This document shows positions 23,466 to 32,625 of a stretch of 64,000 nucleotides of DNA, piece by piece (positions within the stretch are counted from its first letter, which is position 1; the number at the start of each line of letters is the position of its first letter). The notes beneath the pieces are model-generated. The model was not told where the DNA came from. It worked only from the letters and a program-made list of their open reading frames with translations, and did no database searches. The stretch spans positions 1 to 64,000 of the forward strand of contig JAFWJN010000032.1 of assembly GCA_017514685.1 (NCBI GenBank), given 5' to 3'. The position numbers and the translations under genes are program-made. The stretch is from Clostridia bacterium (GTDB taxonomy: Bacteria > Bacillota > Clostridia > Christensenellales > CAG-138).

Positions 23466-24851
23466 ATGTATTCTCTCGTTTTAATTGATGATGAATTATG
23501 GGCATTGAATGATCTAAGAGAACTCATTGACTGGGAGTCATTGGGCTTTACCGACATTAAATGCTTTGATGACCCGTCTGCAGCATTTGAGTCCATCAGG
23601 AACGATCCTCCGGATGCTGTTTTCACGGATATCCGGATGCCGGTGCTTTCCGGATTGGACTTAATCGATCGCTGCAGGGAAAAAGAACTCAAGACGCTGT
23701 TTGTCATCGTTTCGGCGTATGCCGACTTCTCATATGCCAAACGCGCAATTGAGAATAATGCGTTTGCATATATTCTGAAGCCTCTGGATCCGGCAGAACT
23801 GCGGGAGGTTGCGGAAAAAGTCAGGGACCGGCTGCAGAACGATTTCAATCTGCTGCTGAACCGGACGGTCCGGACATTAACGCTGCAGGCATTGACCAGT
23901 CAGAACAACAACTTTGAAAACATTCCCTCTGAAATCAAGGCGCATTTCAATGCGGAATATCGGATCCTGGTTTCCGGCTCGGTTCCGGAACAGTTTCCCG
24001 GAATCTGGACTTCGGTCTATGATGACCTTTCCGTAGGAATCTGTCCTGCGGCAGTCGATCTTCCGGAGACAGAGCAGAAGTTCGGCATCAGCACCGGTTC
24101 GGATCAGATTCTTGAGATGCCGGGAAAAATCAGAGAAGCCCTGATGGCATATTACACACTGCTCTTTTACGGCCTTCCCGATTCGGTTTCCTATCATACG
24201 GGCAGAATCGACCTAAGGGAGATTCAGATGCTCCGGGAACTGATCAGTGAACAAAAATACACCCAGGCCAAACTTCAGCTGAACGCCGTCCTTTCTCAGG
24301 CAAAGGCCAATGTGATCATGCTGGATGAAATCACCTTTTTCTACAACAGTCTGCTGCTGCAGATCCTTTCGGTCAAGAACGATCTCATACAGGATATCCG
24401 TCCGTTTTCCGATTGCTTCCGGCTGTTCGGCATTATGAGAAACGATGCCAATGTATATGGCAGCCTGGTCGCAATGATCGACAACCTGCTCCCGAACAAG
24501 GCGGAGCGGCCGGAAAGCACGCAGGATACCATTCGAAAAATCGTCCGTTATGTGGATGAAAATTACAATCAGGACATCACTTTAGAATCCCTTGCGCAGA
24601 AGTACTATATCAGCGTTTCCTATCTCAGCCGGAAATTCAAGGAGATCATGGACGATACTTTTTCGGATTATCTCAGCAGGAAACGCATTGAAAAAGCATG
24701 CCAGCTTCTGGATGCTTCCGAACTTTCGATCTCGGAGATCGGAATGGTCTGCGGGTATCCAAACTGCTTCTATTTTAGTCGTACATTTAAAAAACTGATC
24801 GGTGTTTCACCTTCCAGATACAGAGACAGGGGAGATATGGATGAAGAGTAA
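23466..24851 (+). CDS. YesN/AraC-type response regulator
   Basis: A 461-residue two-component regulator. The N-terminal receiver domain has LIDDELWALNDL (acidic pocket), the phospho-acceptor Asp in AVFTDIRMPVLSG and the Lys in YILKPLDPAEL. A middle region of about 200 residues is not recognised. The C-terminal 100 residues are an AraC-type double helix-turn-helix (LAQKYYISVSYLSRKFKEI and ISEIGMVCGYPNCFYFSRTF). Start ATG at 23466 has AAAGAGG upstream. It overlaps the kinase gene by 11 bases. It most likely activates the downstream ABC importer genes on sensing an extracellular sugar. Confidence 0.9.
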   Translation: MYSLVLIDDELWALNDLRELIDWESLGFTDIKCFDDPSAAFESIRNDPPDAVFTDIRMPVLSGLDLIDRCREKELKTLFVIVSAYADFSYAKRAIENNAFAYILKPLDPAELREVAEKVRDRLQNDFNLLLNRTVRTLTLQALTSQNNNFENIPSEIKAHFNAEYRILVSGSVPEQFPGIWTSVYDDLSVGICPAAVDLPETEQKFGISTGSDQILEMPGKIREALMAYYTLLFYGLPDSVSYHTGRIDLREIQMLRELISEQKYTQAKLQLNAVLSQAKANVIMLDEITFFYNSLLLQILSVKNDLIQDIRPFSDCFRLFGIMRNDANVYGSLVAMIDNLLPNKAERPESTQDTIRKIVRYVDENYNQDITLESLAQKYYISVSYLSRKFKEIMDDTFSDYLSRKRIEKACQLLDASELSISEIGMVCGYPNCFYFSRTFKKLIGVSPSRYRDRGDMDEE

Positions 24852-26604
24852 ACGTTCCTATTCTCTTACAAAACTGATCTCCGGGGCATTTCTGACCCTG
24901 TTTATTGTTATGGTCATCCTTGCCTGCTTCTACGCGGCTTTCTTTTTCCGATCGACTTATCAGAGAACGATCTCCATTTATCAGAAAACGGAAGAGGATG
25001 ACGCGTCCACCATTGCGGAACGGCTTCAGTCGGCGGAACGCCAGCTGGAATGGATCGTTTCGGAGTTGAAAAACTCTTCCATTGAATCGGAAACGGATTC
25101 GTATGACCGGCTGATCCGGTACGGATCGTTATCCGATTCGGTCAACAGTGCGCTGAGAGTATCGGAGATCATGGATTCCATTCTGATCCTGCCGAAGAAT
25201 ACCGATCTTCTGATTGAAGCGCATTCCATGCCGGAAGCCCGGTTTCTCTCATTTGTCGATTCCTACTCAGGCAGAACGGGATCCTCTTCCGCCTACCCCG
25301 ATTTTCTGACGGATCAGGAAACGGGGGAGATTACGCATCTGGTCCTGTATTCCCAGGTAAAGAAACTGAATACGAACGCACTGTCGTCTCTGCCGGTCGC
25401 GACCGTCTATATGACGATTCCCGCGGAGAATCTGATTTCGATGTCCTCTTCCAATAATCCACACATCCTTTGCTATGCACAGGGACACTCATTGTCTCCA
25501 ATCATCTCGGAAGGGTTTGAAGAAGATTTTGACCTAAAGTCCTTCGACCTGTCCAATCCGGACAGCACCTTTGTGAGACTCGGGTCCAAGACCTACTTTC
25601 TGATTCTGACTCCCATTCCGGAGACCGGCTTCCGGCTCATTACGCTGATTCCTTTCTCCGACCTGTTCGGCCGGATTTGGTATGTGATCATTTTCATTGC
25701 TGCCTTTATCATCGCACTTTTGCTGCTGACGGTATTTGGCATCCGTTTTATTCTGGAGCGGATGCATGTCCCTATGAACAATCTGGTCAAAGACATTCAG
25801 ACGGTCGGTTCCGGAAATGAGCATTACCGTCTTCCGGACAGTCCGGCACAGGAGGTGACGGAGATCTCCAAGAGCGTGAATCAGATGCTGGACGAGCTGC
25901 AGAAACGGAACGCCCTGATCCAGGAAACCCGTGAGAATATCCGGGAGCTGCAGCTTCTGCATAAGGAAAGCCAGATGCAGGCGCTTCAGTCGCAGATCAA
26001 TCCCCATTTTCTCTACAACACGCTCGGGTGCGTGCGCAGCCTGGCCATGAAGAATCAGACAGAGCAGATCTCCGATATAGTGAATTCCATCATCATGATC
26101 TACCGGTACAGCGCGTCCAGATCAAGCACCAGCACGATCCGTGAGGAATTCTCCTGCTGCGAACATTACGCGAACATCATGCGGTACCGGTTCGGAAACC
26201 GTTACACGTTCCGGATGCAGATGCAGCCCGGCCTGGAATCCGTCCTGGTACCGAGGATGATCCTGCAGCCGCTGATTGAAAACGCTGTCAATCATGGATA
26301 CAGCGAGGCCGGCGGAAACGGGATCGTTGAAGTGCAGGCAGATACCACATCGGACGGGATCACCCTGTCTGTGAAAGACTACGGCAGAGGCATTGCGCCG
26401 GATCAGCTGGCAGCGCTTCTGGAGCACATCAGAAGCGAACAGATTCCGGATGATGTAGTGGAACATATCGGACTCCGGAATGTCCACCAACGTATCCGCA
26501 GAACCTTCGGGGATCCGTACGGAATGAGGATTGACAGCGAGCAGGGTGAGTATACCAGAGTGCAGATTATCATCCCGGCTTCTGTCAGAAGGAGGCAGGA
26601 ATGA
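24841..26604 (+). CDS. YesM-type sensor histidine kinase
   Basis: A 587-residue membrane kinase. It has a first membrane helix near residues 12-35, an extracellular sensor of about 250 residues, and a second helix near 285-310. A HAMP-like segment follows, then the His_kinase domain with the phospho-accepting His in QINPHFLYNTL, and an ATP-binding domain (LIENAVNHGY, then DYGRGI). LytS/YesM kinases pair with AraC-type regulators. The ATG at 24841 overlaps the end of the regulator gene and has GGGGAGATATGG upstream. The kinase stop overlaps the next start (ATGA). Confidence 0.9.
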   Translation: MKSKRSYSLTKLISGAFLTLFIVMVILACFYAAFFFRSTYQRTISIYQKTEEDDASTIAERLQSAERQLEWIVSELKNSSIESETDSYDRLIRYGSLSDSVNSALRVSEIMDSILILPKNTDLLIEAHSMPEARFLSFVDSYSGRTGSSSAYPDFLTDQETGEITHLVLYSQVKKLNTNALSSLPVATVYMTIPAENLISMSSSNNPHILCYAQGHSLSPIISEGFEEDFDLKSFDLSNPDSTFVRLGSKTYFLILTPIPETGFRLITLIPFSDLFGRIWYVIIFIAAFIIALLLLTVFGIRFILERMHVPMNNLVKDIQTVGSGNEHYRLPDSPAQEVTEISKSVNQMLDELQKRNALIQETRENIRELQLLHKESQMQALQSQINPHFLYNTLGCVRSLAMKNQTEQISDIVNSIIMIYRYSASRSSTSTIREEFSCCEHYANIMRYRFGNRYTFRMQMQPGLESVLVPRMILQPLIENAVNHGYSEAGGNGIVEVQADTTSDGITLSVKDYGRGIAPDQLAALLEHIRSEQIPDDVVEHIGLRNVHQRIRRTFGDPYGMRIDSEQGEYTRVQIIIPASVRRRQE

Positions 26605-27938
26605 ACAAAAAAGTCTTTTACCGTTTCGGTGTTCTGTGCCTGATCCTTTTCCTTCTGGGCTGTAACGAAGACCATCTGAAAGAGGAGACGACGATTCCGG
26701 AGGTATCGATTACGGTCGTTAGAGAAAAGAATGAGTATGCGCCATGCAGTCTTCTTCTGGACCCGGACTATTGCAGACAGCTGGAAGAGAAACTTTCGAT
26801 CCGTCTTCAGATTATAGAGGTATCCTATACGGAACCGTTCCGGGAGGATGTCGAGATCACTTTTACAGGAGGACTTGTCACTTCAAACTGCCTCTGGATG
26901 ATCCCCAAAAGTTCGGGGTATCAGCTGGAAAAAATGAACAAGTCCGTCGGAATGAAGGAACCGCAGTACGGGCGTCTCGGGACAATCCAGTACAGTTATG
27001 TGTTTTCCGACCCGTATGCGAACCTGGACAATCCTGTCCTGGTGGCAAATCTGGATATCCTCGATGCGGCGGGAGTCACTTCCGTTGATTATTCACCGGA
27101 AGCGTTTTATCAGGTCCTGACCGGGATCTCTTCCTCCTGCGAAGTCCCCCTGACGGTGTACGGAAGACCGTCAGAGGAAGGGTTTGAGGTGCTTTTGGGG
27201 CTGTACGGACTGGCTCCGACCGGAGGACGTGAGTTCAATCTGGTCAAGGATTCCTTCCAGTTTGATAAGATCTCCGAACAGGCGGAGGATTATCTGACCT
27301 ATATCCGGAAACTGTATGAGGAGAGTCTGATCCCGGAAGACTGTATCATTCTAAATGAGTACGCAGCGAGAAAGCTTTTCCTTGCGCGCAGAACCGCGTT
27401 TGCCATGTTTCCGGGCTATGCCAATGCGGAAGACGTCATCCGGCTTGCGGAACAATCCGGCATCCGTGCAGCGGTGATACCGGTTCCGGTCCCGGAGGGA
27501 AAGCTGGACAGCGGGGTCTACAACCGTCCGATCGGACTGATCTCGTTCAATTATCCGTGCGCAGATCAGCTTGTATCCGTGTATGAGGAACTGGAGAAGG
27601 CGTGTCTGGAGATCGGCAAGGATCCATCCAGTCCAGATATTCCCAAAGTGCATCTTTTTGCAGAGGGAGCAGACGACAGTTACGTGGATCCACTGAAAAA
27701 CCTGATTCCGGAAGTCGGAACCCTCTACAACAAACACCTGATGGATCAGCTGGTCATTTCTCCTTATTATACGAAATTTCTGACCGGAGCTCTTCCCATT
27801 GACAGCTTTCCGGAGATGAGGGCAAAATGGCTGAATACGTATGTGCAGGTCTCCGACAATCCAGATCCGGAACTGTCGGGAAACAGCCTTCTGCAGATCA
27901 TGAACGGCTGGTATTACAAATCTTTGCGGGATAAATAA
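26601..27938 (+). CDS. Lipoprotein related to carbohydrate-binding proteins, in the sensor operon
   Basis: A 445-residue secreted lipoprotein: signal peptide, then lipobox LLGC with the lipidated Cys about residue 21. The mature part has the size and scattered motifs of a family-1 extracellular solute-binding protein (ARKLFLARRTAFAMFPGYA, GLISFNYPCADQ). It is translationally coupled to the kinase and lies ahead of a second, larger binding protein, so it may be a signal-input partner of the kinase rather than the main transport receptor; that is inference. Confidence 0.7.
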   Translation: MNKKVFYRFGVLCLILFLLGCNEDHLKEETTIPEVSITVVREKNEYAPCSLLLDPDYCRQLEEKLSIRLQIIEVSYTEPFREDVEITFTGGLVTSNCLWMIPKSSGYQLEKMNKSVGMKEPQYGRLGTIQYSYVFSDPYANLDNPVLVANLDILDAAGVTSVDYSPEAFYQVLTGISSSCEVPLTVYGRPSEEGFEVLLGLYGLAPTGGREFNLVKDSFQFDKISEQAEDYLTYIRKLYEESLIPEDCIILNEYAARKLFLARRTAFAMFPGYANAEDVIRLAEQSGIRAAVIPVPVPEGKLDSGVYNRPIGLISFNYPCADQLVSVYEELEKACLEIGKDPSSPDIPKVHLFAEGADDSYVDPLKNLIPEVGTLYNKHLMDQLVISPYYTKFLTGALPIDSFPEMRAKWLNTYVQVSDNPDPELSGNSLLQIMNGWYYKSLRDK

Positions 27939-28050
27939 ATGTGAAAAATATGTAAAATCCAGGAGCAAGAAAAGGCATGGTATCACGGCAGAGCCTGTTT
28001 TACAATGATGATACAGCGAAGTGCTGAAATAACAGGAGGAGTTTATAGGA

Positions 28051-29559
28051 ATGAAGAAACATTTATTGCCAATTATTATTCTATTGATCCTCGCGCTTAC
28101 CGTATCTGTTTTTATGGGATGCGCTCCCAAGACACCGGCGGCACCGTCAGGCGGCGGCACTCAGCAGAGTTCCGGAGGAACACAGCAGAGTTCAGGAGGA
28201 TCAGCCAGCAGCGGCGGTACCCAGCAGAGTTCCGGAGAAACACAGGCGGCGCCGGAAGGAAAACACTATGTTTTCCGTGTAGGGGCAACATCGGAAGCCT
28301 GGCGTCCGGAAGCAGTTATTGAAGCGGCAAAACGTCTGAACAAGCAGCTTGCGGCGGAAGGGAACCCGGATACCGTAGAAGTGGAGTATGAAGTTGTCGA
28401 AGACTGGAACAGTTCCTTTACGCTCTGGTCGCAGGAGAATACTCTTCCGGAAATTGTCTGCGTCAAGCTCGGCATGGCGTTCAAACAGGGAATGGCCGGA
28501 AACGTTGTGGAATGCGACTATGTTGTCAATGACGATGTCTATTCTGCCAAAGTTCCTCAGAACCTGAGAGAGATGGGCATGGTGGAAGGCAAATACTGGG
28601 GCATCATCCTTGATACGGAAACCCGTTTTGTCGTTGTGAATAAACTTGCACTGATAGAGCTTGGCTGGACCGAGGAACAGATCGAAGCCTGGAAACAGGA
28701 AGCCCGTGCGGGCAAGATCACGACAAAAGACCTGCAGAATCTGGCGAAGCAGGTCGTGGATGCCGGCATCTGCCAATACGGCATCACGCACCGTCCGAAT
28801 TCCGGATCTGACTGGCAGCAGACCTATGTTACCTGGAACCACGGCGTTGTTCCGATGAATGAAAAAGGCCAGCACATTGTAAACCGTCAGAACCTGATCG
28901 ACTTCATGACCTTCTGGCGTGAATGCGTCCAGATGGGCATTACACCGTACAATCATCTGACCGACTTCAACTGGGATATGCTTGAAGGCGACATCTGGCC
29001 GAACGGCAAGGCCTTCTGCTGGTATGCGCAGATCGCCACGAAGTCCGACTGCACAAATACCGGCCTGACCGGCGAAGAGTTTGAGAAAAACTTCTTCTCG
29101 ATCCCGAACCCGGTCACCAGACTCGGCGACAAACCGTACGCGGGCTGCAGCCCCTATATGTTCGCTCTGACCACTGCGTCCCAGAAGGATGAGAAGACTG
29201 CCGAATATGTACGCAGAATTTTGGACAATGTTCTGGATCCGGATATCCAGCTGACCATTTCACTTGATCATTCCCATATTGCGATCACGGATGAATGCGT
29301 CGCAACGCCGGAATATTCGTCTGACGCGTGGATGCAGGATCAGGCCTATATTACCCCGTACATGGGAAGATACAGCCCGTCGTCTCTGAAAGCGGATCTG
29401 CAGGATATGCTTGCCGACAGCAAAGACTTCTTCGCGGCATTGCAGGAAGCGGAAGTAACCGCCAACGATCCGAACGCCAGACCGATCGAAACAATTGTTG
29501 ATGAGATGATCCAGAAGTGCATCTTCAACATGGGTGAAGGAAACTACGTGTTAGAGTAA
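28051..29559 (+). CDS. ABC transporter extracellular solute-binding lipoprotein
   Basis: A 502-residue lipoprotein with a signal peptide and lipobox (VFMGC). A linker of about 45 residues follows, rich in Gly-Thr-Gln-Ser and built from repeats of GGTQQSS, then a family-1 solute-binding domain. The linker repeats are also near-identical at DNA level (about 28146-28250). ACAGGAGGAG precedes the start. It heads the importer operon; a hairpin after its stop separates it from the permease genes, which usually keeps the binding protein more abundant than the membrane subunits. Confidence 0.9.
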   Translation: MKKHLLPIIILLILALTVSVFMGCAPKTPAAPSGGGTQQSSGGTQQSSGGSASSGGTQQSSGETQAAPEGKHYVFRVGATSEAWRPEAVIEAAKRLNKQLAAEGNPDTVEVEYEVVEDWNSSFTLWSQENTLPEIVCVKLGMAFKQGMAGNVVECDYVVNDDVYSAKVPQNLREMGMVEGKYWGIILDTETRFVVVNKLALIELGWTEEQIEAWKQEARAGKITTKDLQNLAKQVVDAGICQYGITHRPNSGSDWQQTYVTWNHGVVPMNEKGQHIVNRQNLIDFMTFWRECVQMGITPYNHLTDFNWDMLEGDIWPNGKAFCWYAQIATKSDCTNTGLTGEEFEKNFFSIPNPVTRLGDKPYAGCSPYMFALTTASQKDEKTAEYVRRILDNVLDPDIQLTISLDHSHIAITDECVATPEYSSDAWMQDQAYITPYMGRYSPSSLKADLQDMLADSKDFFAALQEAEVTANDPNARPIETIVDEMIQKCIFNMGEGNYVLE

Positions 29560-29593
29560 TTCATCACAACTGTTTTGCTAGAGTGATTACCGT

Positions 29594-29630
29594 GCCCGCG
29601 GCAGAGGAACCCTTCCGCGGGCTCTCTTTT
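29594..29630 (+). terminator. Intra-operon attenuating terminator
   Basis: GCCCGCGG (29594-29601) pairs with CCGCGGGC (29615-29622), followed by TCTCTTTT. It stands between the binding-protein gene and the first permease, a common place for partial termination. Confidence 0.75.
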
Positions 29631-29662
29631 CAAAGACAATCAAAGAGGAGAGATCGATTCCG

Positions 29663-30619
29663 ATGAAACATTCTTCAAAAGGCATTGACAAGTCTGTCAT
29701 GAGTGACAGAAGGGCGCTGCTGCGCAAGCAGGCGTTTCCCTATGCCATGATGGCGCCTTTTCTGATCCTGACATTTATATTCGTCGTTATTCCGATCGGC
29801 ATGATGATCTATTATTCGTTTACCGATATGGACTTCATGATGAAGCCGAAATTTGTCGGACTTGCCAACTATAAAAGAATCTTTGCGTATCCGGCCATCG
29901 GAAAGATCCTGCAGCAGACCCTGATCTATGTGGGCGTGAACGTTGTCTTTTCGGTGCTCGGCTCCATCTTCATTGTCATTATCACCACCTATTATCTGGA
30001 TATCGTCTATCAGCGGAAGAATCTGGGACTACTGTTTCGAATCATCTGGCTGATCCCGGATCTTACCCCGACGATCGTTTTCATGTTCATCTGGAGATTT
30101 GTGTTCGGACCGTCTGAATACGGGCTGATCAATAAATTCCTGATCTTCCTGCATCTGGAACCGATCGACTTTTTCACAAGGAACTCGATGGCGCTTCTGC
30201 TGCTTTCCACCTGTCTGCGCTCTGCGTCGGGATCCATTATCCTGTTCAGCTCAGCGGTCAGCCAGGCGCCGGAACATGTCATTCAGGCGGCAAAAGTGGA
30301 CGGCGCTTCGCCGCTTAAGATCTGTTTCAAGATCGTTCTGCCGTATCTGAAATGGCCGATCACGCAGAAAACGCTGTGGACGATCCTCGGAAGCTTCTGC
30401 GCGTACGAATCGATCAAGCTGCTGACAGAAGGCGGTCCGATGGGATCCACGACGACCTACGCCTATTACATCTACGAAAACGCGTTCAAATACCAGAACT
30501 ACGGATACGGTTCCGCCCTGTCGGTATTTCTTGTCGCCATGTCCATTACCCTGGGTCTGATCATGCTCAGAGTGTTCCAGGTGGATAAGCAGATGAGAAA
30601 ACCGAGAATGGATATCTGA
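29663..30619 (+). CDS. Carbohydrate ABC transporter permease (MalF/UgpA type)
   Basis: A 318-residue membrane protein with six predicted helices and the permease EAA-type loop (QAAKVDGASPLKICFKIVLP) about 220-240. N-terminal charged residues precede the first helix. GAGGAGAGA lies upstream. It forms the importer core with the next permease. Confidence 0.9.
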   Translation: MKHSSKGIDKSVMSDRRALLRKQAFPYAMMAPFLILTFIFVVIPIGMMIYYSFTDMDFMMKPKFVGLANYKRIFAYPAIGKILQQTLIYVGVNVVFSVLGSIFIVIITTYYLDIVYQRKNLGLLFRIIWLIPDLTPTIVFMFIWRFVFGPSEYGLINKFLIFLHLEPIDFFTRNSMALLLLSTCLRSASGSIILFSSAVSQAPEHVIQAAKVDGASPLKICFKIVLPYLKWPITQKTLWTILGSFCAYESIKLLTEGGPMGSTTTYAYYIYENAFKYQNYGYGSALSVFLVAMSITLGLIMLRVFQVDKQMRKPRMDI

Positions 30620-30638
30620 TGAGAGGAGGGCATGCGAA

Positions 30639-31493
30639 ATGAAAAAAGTCGCTCTGATGCATGCGGATGACAGGCCGTACGGGGCCTGGAAGTATGTCCT
30701 GCTCCTTCTTCTTATCTCATCGGTCGTGCTGATTCCGTACGGATGGCTGGTGCTGCAGTCCTTTACCAATCCGGAAGGTTTTTTTACCCTGGAAAACTGG
30801 ACCTTTATGACCCAGGAAACGATGATCCGTCACGGGGTATCGCTTCCGGTCGCGACCAAGCCGATGCTGAACAGCCTGAAGTTCGCGACTCTCATGGCGC
30901 TCTGCGTCGTACCCGTGACCGTCTGCGCGGCATATCCTCTGTCCCGGACGGACTTTATCGGACGGAAACTGCTCGCAAGGCTTCTGATTATCATGGACGC
31001 GTTTCCCCAGGTCGCCCTATTAACCAGTTTTATCATCCTTCTTTCCAAAATGCATCTGACCAACAAGCTGATCGGGGTCATCTTCCTGAAGGTGGCGATG
31101 TATCTGCCCGGATCGATCTGGCTGATGAAAGGATTCTTTGACCATATCAACTGGGACATCGAATGGGCGGCGATCGTGGACGGAGCCTCCCGGTTCAAGA
31201 CTTTTTTACGGGTCATTGTCCCTGCGGCAAAGCCCGGAATCGCGGTCATTTTGGTCAATTCCTTCCTCAGTGGCTGGGGAGAGTACATTCTGATCAGCAT
31301 TTTCATGCGCGGGAATGCGACGACCATGTCGAACTTTATCAGCTCCATGCTGGACGCGGAGGACGGAAAATACCTGGTCCCTGCCGGCATTCTGGCGGCT
31401 GCGTGTATCGCGTATATCGTTCCTGTCATTATCATCTTTATCTTTGCACAGAAAACACTGCTTGAAGTAAGGCAAGGGGGATCAAAGCAATGA
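30639..31493 (+). CDS. Carbohydrate ABC transporter permease (MalG/UgpE type)
   Basis: A 284-residue permease with six helices and the EAA loop EWAAIVDGASRFKTFLRVIV about 175-195. It overlaps the ATPase gene by four bases (ATGA) and follows the first permease by 19 bases. GAGAGGAGG precedes the start. Confidence 0.9.
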   Translation: MKKVALMHADDRPYGAWKYVLLLLLISSVVLIPYGWLVLQSFTNPEGFFTLENWTFMTQETMIRHGVSLPVATKPMLNSLKFATLMALCVVPVTVCAAYPLSRTDFIGRKLLARLLIIMDAFPQVALLTSFIILLSKMHLTNKLIGVIFLKVAMYLPGSIWLMKGFFDHINWDIEWAAIVDGASRFKTFLRVIVPAAKPGIAVILVNSFLSGWGEYILISIFMRGNATTMSNFISSMLDAEDGKYLVPAGILAAACIAYIVPVIIIFIFAQKTLLEVRQGGSKQ

Positions 31494-32587
31494 GCGAGCC
31501 AATGATTCGTCTGGAAAATGTCGGAAAATCATATGACGGCGGAAAGACATTCGCCGTAAGGAATATCAATCTTGAGATCGAAAAAGGCGATTTTGTTGCA
31601 TTGCTCGGTCCTTCCGGATGCGGGAAATCCACGACACTGATGATGCTCTGCGGACTGTACCGTCCGACGGAGGGGAGCATCTATTTCAACGGCAGATACG
31701 TCAACAACGTCATGCCCAAGGACCGGAAGATCGGAATGGTCTTCCAGAGCTACGCGCTGTATCCGAACATGTCGATCTTTGAGAACATCGCGTTTCCCCT
31801 TCGGCAGATGCACATGAAAAAAGCGGAGATCATCGAAAAGGTCCAGCATGTCGCGGAGATCGTCAAGATCACGGAGTATCTGAAGCGCATGCCCGCGCAG
31901 CTGTCCGGCGGACAGCAGCAGCGTGTCGCGATGTGCAGGGCGCTGGTCAAGGACCCCGATATCCTCCTGCTGGATGAGCCGATGTCCAACTTGGATGCAA
32001 GGCTGAAACTGGAGATCCGTGACGAGATCAAAAAGCTGCAGGAACGGATCGGCGTCACGTCGATCATCGTGACGCACGACCAGGAGGAAGCGATGGCGAT
32101 CTCCTCGCACATCGCGGTCATCGACCAGGGCGTGTTGCAGCAGTACGCGCCCCCGGATGAACTGTACCGGCATCCGAAAAACCTGTTCGTCGCTTCCTTT
32201 ATCGGCAATCCCCCGATGAACTTCATCGACGGAACGCTCAGCTGCAGCGGCGGCGTCTATGAGTGTGTCACCGAAGGCGGCGTGCTGAAGATCCCGGGAG
32301 AGAAGGTCGACAGCAGCCTTTTGACGGGAAACCATGTGGTCCTCGGCATCCGTCCTCACAACTTTGATCTGGTCGGCGGACCGGAGGACGCGCTGACGCT
32401 GCATACGGATTACATCGAGCATCTCGGAAAAGAGAACCTGTACCGGTGCTATATGGGGGACGCGAAGCTGAGAGTCATTACGCCGATCAGCGTGGACCAT
32501 CCCGTCAGCGAAGCGCTGTACGTCTGCCCGGATTACGATTTCGTCAGCGTCTTCGACAAGGAAACGGGAAATATCATTACAAAATAG
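31490..32587 (+). CDS. MalK/UgpC-type ABC transporter ATP-binding protein
   Basis: A 365-residue ATPase. Walker A GPSGCGKST, Q-loop in FQSYALYPNM, signature LSGGQQQR, Walker B DILLLDEP and the H-loop VTHDQEEAM are all intact. A C-terminal MOP/TOBE-type regulatory domain follows after residue 235. Many carbohydrate importers in Firmicutes rely on a shared MsmK-type ATPase; having a dedicated one in the operon marks this as a self-contained transporter. Confidence 0.92.
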   Translation: MSEPMIRLENVGKSYDGGKTFAVRNINLEIEKGDFVALLGPSGCGKSTTLMMLCGLYRPTEGSIYFNGRYVNNVMPKDRKIGMVFQSYALYPNMSIFENIAFPLRQMHMKKAEIIEKVQHVAEIVKITEYLKRMPAQLSGGQQQRVAMCRALVKDPDILLLDEPMSNLDARLKLEIRDEIKKLQERIGVTSIIVTHDQEEAMAISSHIAVIDQGVLQQYAPPDELYRHPKNLFVASFIGNPPMNFIDGTLSCSGGVYECVTEGGVLKIPGEKVDSSLLTGNHVVLGIRPHNFDLVGGPEDALTLHTDYIEHLGKENLYRCYMGDAKLRVITPISVDHPVSEALYVCPDYDFVSVFDKETGNIITK

Positions 32588-32625
32588 GAACTGCGAAAAC
32601 AATACGATCAGATCAGGGGGAAGCA

